A DNA stretch of 64,000 nt from Galbibacter marinus (GTDB lineage Bacteria > Bacteroidota > Bacteroidia > Flavobacteriales > Flavobacteriaceae). The stretch covers positions 1 to 64,000 of the forward strand of contig NZ_AMSG01000016.1 in assembly GCF_000300875.1 (NCBI RefSeq). Direction: 5' to 3'. Both the position numbers and the translations under genes were made by a program. A model generated the notes under the pieces. That model was given only the letters and a program-made list of their open reading frames with translations, ran no database searches and had not been told where the DNA came from. Below are positions 16,712 through 26,039 of the stretch, in pieces (position 1 is the first letter of the stretch; each line of letters opens with the position of its first letter).

Positions 16712-18997
16712 ATGAAAACGATCACGTTTACATTTTTATTCTTGGCTTGCTGTACCTTGGGTGCACAACATAAAATCATTGAATCTATCGACAATCCAGT
16801 GGATTATGTTAATCCTTTGATAGGAACAGATTCCAAGCCGAGTTTATCCAATGGAAATGTCTATCCTGCCATAGCATTGCCATGGGGGATGAATTTTTGG
16901 ACTCCCCAAACTGGAACTATGGGTCACGGATGGGCCTATGAGTACGATGCGGATAAATTAAGAGGGTTTAAACAAACCCATCAACCTTCTCCTTGGATGA
17001 ACGATTACGGCCAATTTGCCATAATGCCAACAACAGGAAAACTGGTCTTTAACGAAGATGATAGAGCGAGTTGGTTTTCGCATAAATCTGAGGTTGTCAA
17101 GCCTTATTATTACAGTGTTTATCTGGCGGATCACAATGTGACTACAGAATTCACACCTACTGAAAGAGCAGCATTTTTTCGGTTTACTTTTCCAGAGTCT
17201 GATAGTGCTCATGTGGTTATTGATGCACTGGACAATGGATCCTATATTAAAATACTTCCTGAAGAGCGAAAAATTATAGGTTACACCACTAAAAATAGTG
17301 GAGGTGTTCCAGATAATTTTAAAAATTATTTTATCCTAATGTTCGATAAGGACTTTGAACAAATACACACCTTTAGTGGTGATCAATTGCAAGAAACCTT
17401 AGAAGCTGATGCAGATCATGTAGGTGCAGTGATTGGGTTTAAGACTCAGAAGGGTGAAATTGTTCAAGCTAGAGTAGCTTCATCTTTCATTAGTTTTGAG
17501 CAAGCCGAACTTAATCTTGAAGAAATAGGTACTAAGGATTTTGAGACTATTAAGTCAGAAGGACGCTCAATATGGAATAAAGAACTTAGTAGAATCATGG
17601 TCGGCGGAGGCACCATAGATCAGTTTAAGACTTTCTATTCTGCGTTGTATCGTAGTTTACTATTTCCTAGGAAATTTTATGAGTACGATCAAAATGGAGA
17701 TGTGGTTCACTACAGTCCTTATAATGGTGAAGTGTTGCCTGGTTATATGTTTACAGATACGGGATTTTGGGATACCTTTAGATCACTGTTTCCTTTTTTA
17801 AATCTGATGTATCCCGAACTTAATGTTAAAATGCAGAAGGGATTAGTCAACGCCTATAAAGAAAGTGGATGGCTTCCGGAGTGGGCAAGTCCTGGTCTTA
17901 GAAATATTATGGTTGGTAATAATTCTGCATCTGTTGTAGCTGATGCTTATTTGAAGAATCCCGATGCCAAATATGATATTGAGACCCTTTACGAAGCTGT
18001 TATTAATGGTGCTAATAACGAAGGACCACTTACTGCTGTTGGTCGCGCAGGTGCTGAATACTATAAAGATTTGGGGTATGTTCCCTATGATGTTGGTATT
18101 AATGAAAATGCAGCTCGTACTTTGGAATATGCTTACGATGATTTTGCAATATATCAATTAGCAAAAGCACTTAATCGACCTAATAAAGAAATTGAACTCT
18201 ATAAACAACGGAGTTTGAATTATAAAAAATTATTTGATCCTCAAACCAAGCTTATGCGTGGTAAAAATAAAAACGGAGAGTTTATGGCTCCCTTTAACCC
18301 GTTTAAATGGGGGGACGCTTTTACTGAAGGCAATAGCTGGCATTATACATGGTCGGTTTTCCATGATATAGCAGGTCTTATGGATCTTATGGGAGGTAGA
18401 GAAGATTTTGTGGCTCAATTGGATAAGGTATTTGAATTACCTCCAGTGTTTGATGATAGTTATTATGGTGGGGTTATTCATGAAATTCGTGAAATGCAAA
18501 TTGCAAATATGGGTCAATATGCTCATGGGAATCAACCTATCCAACATATGATCTATCTCTATAATTACGCCTCTGAGCCATGGAAAGCACAGTATTGGGT
18601 ACGAGAGACCATGGATCGTATGTATATGCCGACTCCGGATGGTTATTGTGGTGATGAGGATAATGGACAGACCTCTGCGTGGTATGTGTTTTCTGCCATG
18701 GGATTCTATCCTGTTTGTCCCGCTACTGATGAGTATGTTATAGGAACTCCTTTATTTCAGAAAATGACTTTAAGTCTTCAAAATGGTAAAAAAGTTACCA
18801 TTGAGGCTCCAAAGAATAACTATGAAAATAGATATATTCAAAAGGCGTATTTGAATGGAAAACCTTATTCAAAAAACTATATAAGTCATAAAGAACTTTT
18901 AGATGGGGCTGAAATTATATTTGAAATGGGAAGTTCCCCAAATAAATCTAGGGGGATCAAAAAAGATGATGTACCTTATTCCCTATCAAGCAATTAG
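16712..18997 (+). CDS. GH92 alpha-mannosidase, predicted alpha-1,2-specific
   Basis: The 761-residue protein has an N-terminal signal peptide (cleavage near LGAQ), an N-terminal beta-sandwich and an (alpha/alpha)6 catalytic domain. GH92 enzymes are calcium-dependent inverting exo-alpha-mannosidases. Landmarks match the well-studied B. thetaiotaomicron enzyme Bt3990 with a constant offset of six residues: the acid E539 in TEGNSW and D648/D650 in GDEDNGQ. H590-E591 fall where Bt3990 has the His-Glu pair linked to alpha-1,2 specificity. That comparison is from memory of the published enzyme. The gene overlaps a possible GTG start of the next GH92 gene by one base. It should act in the periplasm or at the surface. 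Confidence 0.92.
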   Translation: MKTITFTFLFLACCTLGAQHKIIESIDNPVDYVNPLIGTDSKPSLSNGNVYPAIALPWGMNFWTPQTGTMGHGWAYEYDADKLRGFKQTHQPSPWMNDYGQFAIMPTTGKLVFNEDDRASWFSHKSEVVKPYYYSVYLADHNVTTEFTPTERAAFFRFTFPESDSAHVVIDALDNGSYIKILPEERKIIGYTTKNSGGVPDNFKNYFILMFDKDFEQIHTFSGDQLQETLEADADHVGAVIGFKTQKGEIVQARVASSFISFEQAELNLEEIGTKDFETIKSEGRSIWNKELSRIMVGGGTIDQFKTFYSALYRSLLFPRKFYEYDQNGDVVHYSPYNGEVLPGYMFTDTGFWDTFRSLFPFLNLMYPELNVKMQKGLVNAYKESGWLPEWASPGLRNIMVGNNSASVVADAYLKNPDAKYDIETLYEAVINGANNEGPLTAVGRAGAEYYKDLGYVPYDVGINENAARTLEYAYDDFAIYQLAKALNRPNKEIELYKQRSLNYKKLFDPQTKLMRGKNKNGEFMAPFNPFKWGDAFTEGNSWHYTWSVFHDIAGLMDLMGGREDFVAQLDKVFELPPVFDDSYYGGVIHEIREMQIANMGQYAHGNQPIQHMIYLYNYASEPWKAQYWVRETMDRMYMPTPDGYCGDEDNGQTSAWYVFSAMGFYPVCPATDEYVIGTPLFQKMTLSLQNGKKVTIEAPKNNYENRYIQKAYLNGKPYSKNYISHKELLDGAEIIFEMGSSPNKSRGIKKDDVPYSLSSN

Positions 18998-19023
18998 TGA
19001 TAAACCAACTGTACTTTAAATTG

Positions 19024-21396
19024 ATGGATCTACTATTATTAAGCAGTAAAAAGCGTTTTTTAACCATTGGAATTGTAGCGGCTTATGGCCTGTTTACTTC
19101 TTGTGAAACCCAAAACAAAGAAGCTGGAACTACGGAAGCCGCTCCTGTTATAGAGCAACGTGATTTGGTTCAATTTGTGGATCCTATGATTGGTACTGCC
19201 AAAATGGGTCATACATATCCAGGTGCTACGGCGCCATTTGGAAGTATTCAATTAAGTCCAGATACCGATACGATACCCTACGCAGTCCAAGGACAATATA
19301 ATCCTGATGTCTATAAATATTGTGCAGGATATCAGTATGACGACACTACCATCGTAGGGTTTTCTCATACACACTTTAGTGGAACAGGTCACTCAGATTT
19401 GGGTGATTTTTTATTGATGCCCACCGTTGGAGAGTTGCAACTCAATCCAGGAACTGAGTCTGATCCAAGTAGCGGATATCGCTCGACTTTTTCACATGAT
19501 AACGAAAATGCTGAAGCGGGGTATTACAGTGTTTTACTAGAGGATTATAATATTAAAGCCGAACTTACCGCAACCACAAGAGTGGGTATGCATCAATATA
19601 CATTCCCTGAAAGTGACCAAGCCCACATTATATTGGATCTTACCTCTGGAATCTACAACTACGAAGGTAAAAATATTTGGACTTTTTTACGGGTTGAGAA
19701 TGATACCTTAGTAACTGGTTATCGTCAGACTAATGGTTGGGCTAGAACACGAAAGGTTTATTTTGCAATGAGCTTTAGTAAGCCTATTGATAGTTACGGT
19801 AGGAACGAACTTCCATCACAAGTCTATAGAGGGTTTTGGCGAAAATTTGATCAAACTGAAAATTTCCCAGAACTCGCAGGTGAAGATCTAAAGGTGTATT
19901 TTAATTTTAAAACATCCGAGGATGAAAAGCTTAAAGTAAAATTTGCCATATCGCCCGTTTGCACCGAAGGTGCGATCAAAAACATGCAAGAAGAAGTTCC
20001 TCATTGGGATTTTGAAAAAGTGAAGTCACAGACGCAACAGCAATGGAATACTGAACTAAATAAGGTTCAAATTGAGCCGTTAAACCAAGATGAAATGATC
20101 AACTTTTATACAGCCATGTATCATGCATTTTTAGGTCCCACTGTCTATATGGATGTTGATGGAAAATACCGTGGTTTGGATATGAATATTTATCAAGCAG
20201 AGGATTTTGTAAATTATACTAGCTTTTCACTTTGGGATACTTATAGAGCTTTGCATCCATTGTTTAATATTCTCCAACCTAAGCGTAATGCTGATATGAT
20301 TACCTCTATGCTGGAACATCAAAAGCAGAGTGTTCATGGGATGCTTCCTATCTGGTCCCATTATGCTAATGAAAATTGGTGTATGATAGGTTATCATAGT
20401 GTTTCTGTGATAGCCGATGCAATTGTTAAGGGAAACACAGGATTTGATGTAGACGCAGCACTTTTGGCAAGCGTTCAGACGGCGAAGGTTCCTTATTACG
20501 ACGGATTGGAATATTATATGGCTTTGGGTTATGTGCCAGAGGACAAAAATGGAGCCTCCGTTTCAAAAACTTTAGAGTATGCCTATGATGACTGGGCGAT
20601 TGCTCAGGCTGCTGATGCTCTTGAGAACGTTTCGGTTTATGATGAATTTATTCAGAGATCGGAAAATTATAAAAACGTATTTGATTCCAGCTCAGGGTTT
20701 ATGAGGCCTAAACTTTCGGATGGCAGTTTTAAAAAAGAATTTGACCCAATGGATACCCATGGGCAAGGATTTATAGAAGGGAATTCATGGAATTATAGTC
20801 TGTACGTTCCGCATCAACCAGATACAATGATCGAAATGATGGGTGGTAAAGATGCGTTTGTGGATCGTTTAGATTCATTGTTTACCATGGAACTTCCAGA
20901 TAAGTATTTTGCCAACACAGAGGATATATCAAGAGAAGGTATTATTGGAAATTATGTACATGGTAATGAACCTTCGCATCATGTGGTTTACCTGTATAAT
21001 TGGACAGATGCTCCATGGAAATCTCAGGATAAAATCCGTATGATATTAAAGGCGATGTATAAACCTACCGAAGATGGGTTAGGTGGGAATGATGACTTTG
21101 GACAGATGAGTGCTTGGTATATTTTTAGCACCCTCGGTTTTTATCCTGTAGCACCAGGTTCACCGCAATATGCTTTGGGTAGCCCTGCGATGCGTAATGC
21201 CAAAATACAGCTTGAGAACGGAAAGATTTTTGAGGTTGTAGTAGAAAATCAATCTGAAGAGAATGTGTATGTAGATAAAGTAATCCTTAATGGTGAGCCA
21301 TTACGTACCCCATTTATAAATCACAGCGATATTATGCAAGGTGGCCGCTTGGAATTTTTTATGTCAGGTAAGCCAAGTAAACAATGTTATAAATAA
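19024..21396 (+). CDS. GH92 alpha-mannosidase lipoprotein, linkage other than alpha-1,2 predicted
   Basis: Start ATG 19024 gives 790 residues and a short lipoprotein signal (AAYGLFTSC, Cys27); a GTG at 18997 overlapping the previous stop would only add nine residues. GH92 landmarks are present: the acid E585 in IEGNSWNY, HGNEPSHH, and base candidates D690/D691 in GNDDFGQMSAWY. The His-Glu pair found in the first GH92 protein is absent here (SREGIIGNYVHG), which argues against alpha-1,2 specificity and for alpha-1,3, 1,4 or 1,6 links. Lipid anchoring suggests the enzyme faces the periplasm or the surface. Two different GH92 enzymes in one locus fit stepwise trimming of a branched mannan or high-mannose glycan. 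Confidence 0.92.
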   Translation: MDLLLLSSKKRFLTIGIVAAYGLFTSCETQNKEAGTTEAAPVIEQRDLVQFVDPMIGTAKMGHTYPGATAPFGSIQLSPDTDTIPYAVQGQYNPDVYKYCAGYQYDDTTIVGFSHTHFSGTGHSDLGDFLLMPTVGELQLNPGTESDPSSGYRSTFSHDNENAEAGYYSVLLEDYNIKAELTATTRVGMHQYTFPESDQAHIILDLTSGIYNYEGKNIWTFLRVENDTLVTGYRQTNGWARTRKVYFAMSFSKPIDSYGRNELPSQVYRGFWRKFDQTENFPELAGEDLKVYFNFKTSEDEKLKVKFAISPVCTEGAIKNMQEEVPHWDFEKVKSQTQQQWNTELNKVQIEPLNQDEMINFYTAMYHAFLGPTVYMDVDGKYRGLDMNIYQAEDFVNYTSFSLWDTYRALHPLFNILQPKRNADMITSMLEHQKQSVHGMLPIWSHYANENWCMIGYHSVSVIADAIVKGNTGFDVDAALLASVQTAKVPYYDGLEYYMALGYVPEDKNGASVSKTLEYAYDDWAIAQAADALENVSVYDEFIQRSENYKNVFDSSSGFMRPKLSDGSFKKEFDPMDTHGQGFIEGNSWNYSLYVPHQPDTMIEMMGGKDAFVDRLDSLFTMELPDKYFANTEDISREGIIGNYVHGNEPSHHVVYLYNWTDAPWKSQDKIRMILKAMYKPTEDGLGGNDDFGQMSAWYIFSTLGFYPVAPGSPQYALGSPAMRNAKIQLENGKIFEVVVENQSEENVYVDKVILNGEPLRTPFINHSDIMQGGRLEFFMSGKPSKQCYK

Positions 21397-21436
21397 CATT
21401 GAATAAAATGTAATTATTAATTAAACTCAAGATTAA

Positions 21437-23176
21437 ATGTCTTTTCAAATTAAAGAAGCAGCCAAAGTGTACGATGTTCTCATAGTGGGTTCTGGTGCAG
21501 GAGGCGGGATGGCTACTAAGGTGTTATCCGAGGCGGGTTTTAAAATTGCCCTATTAGAAGCTGGACCTAATTTTGATCCAGCTAATTCTGAACAACAGAC
21601 TCAATTTAAATGGTCTTATGAATCTCCACGTCGAGGGGCAGGTACCACGCGGCCATTTGGTGATTTTGATATGGCTTATGGAGGTTGGGAGATCGATGGT
21701 GAGCCTTATACACATAAGAATGGTACAAAGTTCGATTGGTTTCGTTCTAGAATGTTAGGAGGGAGAACAAATCACTGGGGTAGAATTTCTTTGAGATTTG
21801 GTCCACTTGATTATAAACGTAAAGATTTTGATGGAAAAGGAGATAACTGGCCAATTGGTTATAATGATGTAAAGCCTTATTACGATAAGGTAGATAAATT
21901 GGTGGGTGTATTTGGAACTAAGGAGAATATTCCAAATGAACCAGATGGATATTTCCTTCCACCACCGAAACCACGATTACATGAATTGTATTTGCAGAAA
22001 GCTGGAAAACAAATGGGACTGCCAGTGATTCCTTCGCGACTTTCTATTTTGACAAAAAGAGTTGACAATCGACGAGGGGCTTGTTTTTATTGTAGTCAAT
22101 GTTCACGATCCTGTAGTATCTATGCTGATTTTTCATCCTCTTCCGTGCTAGTGAAACCAGCATTGGAGTACGATAACGTGGATTTATACGTCAACGCCAT
22201 GGTACGGGAGGTGCTAACAGATGATTCAGGAAAAGCCACTGGAGTATCTTATATCAATAAGGTAGATATGCAGGAATACACGGTGAAAGCAAAAGTGGTT
22301 ATACTTGCTGCTAGTGCCTGCGGTTCTGCTAGAATTTTATTAAACTCTAAATCGGATCGCTTTCCAAATGGATTAGCGAATTCAAGTGGGGTGGTCGGAC
22401 GTTATCTTCACGATTCTACGGGAGCGTCTCGTTCGGCTATCATTCCTGAACTAATGGACCGTAAACGTTATAACGAAGATGGAGTCGGAGGAATGCATAT
22501 GTATGTGCCATGGTGGCTTAATGATAAAAAGAATCTTGGCTTTACTAGAGGGTACCATATTGAGTTTTGGGGAGGTATGGGCATGCCTTCCTATGGAGCC
22601 GGAATGGGGATACAACATCTCAATGGTCGTTTCCAACGAAAAGGAGAAAATAAAAAAGCTGGAGGATACGGTGTTGGCCTTAAAGAAGATGTCTATAAAT
22701 ATTATGGTGCGATGGTTGGAATGGCTGGACGTGGTGAGAGTATTCCACAGTATGATAATTATTGTGAAATTGATACAGATGTGGTTGATAAATACGGTAT
22801 CCCCGTACTGCGTTTTAATTATAACTGGACTGATGAGGAGCGTAAGCAGGCAAAGCATATGCAGGATACTTTCGAAGAATTATTCCATAATATGGGTGCT
22901 ACAGCTCTCGGGGATAAGCCAGATGCTGAGAGCGACTATGGTTTAGAAGCTCCTGGAAGAATTATACATGAAGTTGGGACCACTCGAATGGGGAATGATC
23001 CTAAAACTTCTGTGCTCAATCAGTATAACCAAGCACATGATGTACCTAACTTATTTGTAGTAGATGGAGGTGCTTTTGTATCTCAAGCTGATAAAAACCC
23101 AACTTGGACTATCTTAGCCCTTGCATGGAGAGCATCAGATTATTTGACTCAAGAAATGAAAAAAATGAATATTTAA
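21437..23176 (+). CDS. GMC-family FAD sugar dehydrogenase with Fe-S cluster motif (large subunit)
   Basis: This 579-residue GMC oxidoreductase has the FAD-binding Rossmann motif VGSGAGGG (17-24), the block MLGGRTNHWGRI and the C-terminal NPTWTILALAWRASDYL. Cysteines C216, C219, C222 and C226 (CFYCSQCSRSC) lie in the region where bacterial Fe-S GMC dehydrogenases, such as the FAD glucose dehydrogenase of Burkholderia and glucoside 3-dehydrogenases, bind their cluster. The protein has no signal peptide. The next gene encodes a Tat-signal small subunit, so the large subunit is probably exported bound to it. It should pass electrons to a carrier rather than oxygen. Substrate is unknown; the neighbours suggest mannose or a mannoside. 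Confidence 0.85.
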   Translation: MSFQIKEAAKVYDVLIVGSGAGGGMATKVLSEAGFKIALLEAGPNFDPANSEQQTQFKWSYESPRRGAGTTRPFGDFDMAYGGWEIDGEPYTHKNGTKFDWFRSRMLGGRTNHWGRISLRFGPLDYKRKDFDGKGDNWPIGYNDVKPYYDKVDKLVGVFGTKENIPNEPDGYFLPPPKPRLHELYLQKAGKQMGLPVIPSRLSILTKRVDNRRGACFYCSQCSRSCSIYADFSSSSVLVKPALEYDNVDLYVNAMVREVLTDDSGKATGVSYINKVDMQEYTVKAKVVILAASACGSARILLNSKSDRFPNGLANSSGVVGRYLHDSTGASRSAIIPELMDRKRYNEDGVGGMHMYVPWWLNDKKNLGFTRGYHIEFWGGMGMPSYGAGMGIQHLNGRFQRKGENKKAGGYGVGLKEDVYKYYGAMVGMAGRGESIPQYDNYCEIDTDVVDKYGIPVLRFNYNWTDEERKQAKHMQDTFEELFHNMGATALGDKPDAESDYGLEAPGRIIHEVGTTRMGNDPKTSVLNQYNQAHDVPNLFVVDGGAFVSQADKNPTWTILALAWRASDYLTQEMKKMNI

Positions 23177-23187
23177 AACTAAAAGTC

Positions 23188-23901
23188 ATGGATAGAAGAA
23201 AAAGTTTAAAAGCCATGGTGGCAGGAACTGTTACTTCAGGTTTTATGTTCACTGCTTGTCTTACCGATACCGAAGAGAAAGCTCCACAGAGTGTCCCAGA
23301 TGCGCCAAAACCAGATGACAATTACGACACCACAAGGACTGTTGGAGAGTTAAAAAGAGAAGAAGCACTCAGGGGAAAAGAATACTTTACTCAGCACGAA
23401 TTGGATACCTTGGCAGTTCTTGCTGATATCATTATTCCTGCAGAGGGTGAATATCATTCAGCTAGTGAAGTAGGAGTAATTGACTTTATTGCTTATATAG
23501 TTTTGGATATGCCACATCATCAACTTCCACTTCGTGGTGGTATTATGTGGATCGATAATCAAAGTAATAAACGTTTCAACAAAATATTCAAGGATGCTAC
23601 CAAGGAGCAACAAATTCAGATTGTAGACGATATTGCCTACCCTGAAGAAGTGAAACCAGAACATATTCAAGGTGAGCGATTCTTTTCACGACTTCGTGAT
23701 TTAGTTGCCACAGGATATTTTACTTCTAAGGAAGGAATTGCTTATTTGGGATATGTCGGAAATCAACCCAATGTTTGGGATGGTGTTCCTGAGGAGGTGT
23801 TAGCACAATATAACATGAAGTATGATCAGCGGACCTTAGAGGTTAGTATTAAGCCTGAGGAACGTAACCAAATTGCAAATTGGGAAAATTATAAGGTATA
23901 G
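23188..23901 (+). CDS. Gluconate 2-dehydrogenase subunit 3-like protein, Tat lipoprotein small subunit
   Basis: ATG 23188 is chosen because it starts MDRRKSLKAM, a twin-arginine motif, followed by a hydrophobic stretch and lipobox FTAC (Cys24). The 237-residue product has the subunit-3 fold, with the typical block LDTLAVLADIIIPAEGEY about 60 residues into the mature protein. In sorbitol, glucose and glucoside 3-dehydrogenases this subunit carries the Tat signal for the FAD subunit and is needed for its maturation. The gene follows the GMC gene by 11 bases and ends the locus before a terminator. No cytochrome subunit gene is present, so the electron acceptor must be encoded elsewhere. Confidence 0.85.
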   Translation: MDRRKSLKAMVAGTVTSGFMFTACLTDTEEKAPQSVPDAPKPDDNYDTTRTVGELKREEALRGKEYFTQHELDTLAVLADIIIPAEGEYHSASEVGVIDFIAYIVLDMPHHQLPLRGGIMWIDNQSNKRFNKIFKDATKEQQIQIVDDIAYPEEVKPEHIQGERFFSRLRDLVATGYFTSKEGIAYLGYVGNQPNVWDGVPEEVLAQYNMKYDQRTLEVSIKPEERNQIANWENYKV

Positions 23902-23931
23902 ATAAGTTGGTTTTTATTGATTATTTATCTG

Positions 23932-23969
23932 GCTGCCTCCTTTTTTTATTAAATGGGGGCAGTTTTTTT
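23932..23969 (+). terminator. Terminator closing the mannoside locus
   Basis: CTGCCTCC and GGGGGCAG form an 8-base stem (one G-T pair) around a T-rich loop, followed by seven T. Confidence 0.85.
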
Positions 23970-24003
23970 GATTACCATTTCTAAGTAGATAAAGTGTGGA
24001 AAT

Positions 24004-24462
24004 TTAGATTTTCAAAAACACTCGTTTACTTACATGTCGATAGACATCATCTAAATCACTTTGCTGATAATCATTAATAGTAATTAGCTCGTTATTAGAA
24101 ATGTCAAAATCAAGAGTAACGGTATTACTTCCCTCTGAAATTGATCCATAAACTAGGATTATTTGACCACCTTTTATGCTGTAGGTTCCAGTTCTAGAAG
24201 ATTTTTCGACCATATCTTGGCCAATGTTTTTAAATTTCTCAACCTGAATAAACCGATTATTCTTCTTGAATACCATTTCAAAATAGGAGTCATTGCTATA
24301 CATTAAAATGTCTTCATTACTCAGTTTCCCATTCTCATATAACTTCTCCTCATACGAGATAGCTTCCCACCTACCTATGATTTGACCAACATCGTCATAG
24401 TGACCTATCTCGATATTTAATGAGGATGCAATCTTGGATAATAGGGTGGTAAATTTGTTCAT
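24004..24462 (-). CDS. Hypothetical protein, lipocalin-like
   Basis: From ATG 24462 (MNKFTTLLSK) the product is 152 residues; an upstream in-frame ATG at 24492 adds ten. No signal peptide or membrane segment is seen. The block IIGRWEAISYEE, then alternating polar and hydrophobic strands with TGTYSIKGGQIILVYG and VTLDFDISNNELITI, resembles the single-domain lipocalin-like proteins common in Bacteroidota, where GxW marks the first strand. Ligand and role are unknown. It is monocistronic and converges on the mannoside locus. Confidence 0.6.
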   Translation of the reverse strand: MNKFTTLLSKIASSLNIEIGHYDDVGQIIGRWEAISYEEKLYENGKLSNEDILMYSNDSYFEMVFKKNNRFIQVEKFKNIGQDMVEKSSRTGTYSIKGGQIILVYGSISEGSNTVTLDFDISNNELITINDYQQSDLDDVYRHVSKRVFLKI

Positions 24463-24692
24463 TACTTTAATATGTACGCGGGATAAGTACAATCTTACTA
24501 AAAAAAAATAGACTAAAAAATTAAAATTTAATTCAATTTAAAATTTAATACTTATTTTAGGTAGTAGTACAATATTTTTAATGTTTTTGAAAATCCTCTA
24601 AAACACGCAAACATATAAAATATAACATTTTGGTTTCAAAAAGTTATATTTTTATATTTACACTCAGTAATAAGCAAATCAAATTTATCGCC

Positions 24693-25871
24693 ATGAAACC
24701 AGACCTTTTTCAAGCACCCGATTATTATAATATGGATGATCTTTTGTCAGAAGAACATAAATTAATACGTCAAGCAACACGAGATTGGGTAAAAAAGGAG
24801 GTCTCACCAATTATTGAACAGTATGCTCAAAATGCGGAATTTCCAAAACATTTACTTCAAGGATTAGCTGAGTTAGGGGCTTTTGGGCCTTATATTCCAC
24901 AGGAGTACGGCGGGGCTGGACTGGATCAAATTAGCTATGGTTTAATTATGCAGGAAATTGAACGAGGGGATAGCGGTATCAGATCTACAGCTTCCGTTCA
25001 ATCTTCTCTTGTCATGTATCCTATTTGGAAATATGGAAGTGAACAGCAACGAAAAAAATTCCTACCCAAACTCTCTAGTGGTGAACTCATTGGATGTTTC
25101 GGTCTGACTGAACCTAACCACGGTTCGAATCCTGGTGGAATGGAAACTAAATTTACTGATGCTGGTGATCATTACCTTTTAAACGGCGCCAAATTATGGA
25201 TTTCTAATGCACCATTTGCAGATTTGGCAGTGGTATGGGCTAAGGATGAAAATGGTAGAATACATGGATTACTGGTAGAGCGTTATATGGAGGGATTTTC
25301 CACTCCTGAAACGCATAATAAATGGTCGTTAAGAGCCTCGGCAACTGGGGAGTTGATCTTTGATAATGTAAAAGTACCTAAGGAGAATTTATTACCCGGA
25401 AAGAATGGTTTGGGAGCTCCCTTGGGGTGTTTGGATTCCGCACGTTATGGAATCGCTTGGGGAGCAATCGGAGCTGCAATGGATTGTTATGATACTGCTC
25501 TGAGATATGCTAAGGAGCGAATTCAATTTGGCAAACCTATCGCTGCCACTCAGCTGCAACAAAAGAAACTAGCCGAGATGATAACCGAAATAACCAAAGC
25601 GCAACTACTAACCCTTCGATTAGGGCAATTAAAAAATGAGGATCGAGCAAGTTCTTCACAGATATCTATGGCTAAACGTAATAATGTACAAATGGCATCA
25701 GATATAGCCAGAGAAGCACGACAAATTCTTGGAGCTATGGGGATTACAGGTGACTTTAGTATTATGAGACATATGATGAATTTAGAAAGTGTAATCACTT
25801 ATGAGGGCACCCACGATATTCATTTGCTTATAACTGGTGCAGACATAACAGGTGAGCAGGCTTTTAAGTAG
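24693..25871 (+). CDS. Acyl-CoA dehydrogenase, glutaryl-CoA dehydrogenase-like
   Basis: ATG 24693 (MKPDLFQAP) gives 392 residues; the upstream in-frame ATG at 24630 lies in low-complexity AT-rich DNA. The N-terminal helical, middle beta and C-terminal helical domains of the family are present. The catalytic base is E371 in TYEGTHDIH, as in glutaryl-CoA dehydrogenases. The blocks GLTEPNHGSNPGGM, RYGIAWGAIGAAMDCY and SMAKRNN are also close to that subfamily. The predicted reaction is FAD-dependent oxidation of glutaryl-CoA to crotonyl-CoA in lysine and tryptophan breakdown, with electrons going to ETF. No other genes of that pathway are next to it, so substrate remains an inference from similarity. 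Confidence 0.85.
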   Translation: MKPDLFQAPDYYNMDDLLSEEHKLIRQATRDWVKKEVSPIIEQYAQNAEFPKHLLQGLAELGAFGPYIPQEYGGAGLDQISYGLIMQEIERGDSGIRSTASVQSSLVMYPIWKYGSEQQRKKFLPKLSSGELIGCFGLTEPNHGSNPGGMETKFTDAGDHYLLNGAKLWISNAPFADLAVVWAKDENGRIHGLLVERYMEGFSTPETHNKWSLRASATGELIFDNVKVPKENLLPGKNGLGAPLGCLDSARYGIAWGAIGAAMDCYDTALRYAKERIQFGKPIAATQLQQKKLAEMITEITKAQLLTLRLGQLKNEDRASSSQISMAKRNNVQMASDIAREARQILGAMGITGDFSIMRHMMNLESVITYEGTHDIHLLITGADITGEQAFK

Positions 25872-25994
25872 AAGAAACCTTAAAGACTTTAACGATTGAG
25901 AGCGTATACTACACTGAGTTGTTAAATAAATTAACCCTTTCCAAATTTAACGTATAATTCTATCGATTCCGTTCATCTAGTTTTGTAATTATTG

Positions 25995-26002
25995 TACTTT
26001 TG
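25995..26002 (+). promoter_or_regulatory. Candidate -7 element of sucA
   Basis: TACTTTTG fits TAnnTTTG and lies 38 bases before the sucA start. A TGTCT/AGACA hairpin (about 26012-26026) sits in the predicted leader. No -33 element at the expected spacing was found. Confidence 0.4.
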
Positions 26003-26039
26003 TATAAATATTGTCTAAAAAAGACATTGAACAAATATC

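Noticed and set aside
22451-22946. Long frames on both strands inside the GMC dehydrogenase gene
   Set aside because: The GMC reading frame has full family motifs across the region; the others show no resemblance and odd composition.
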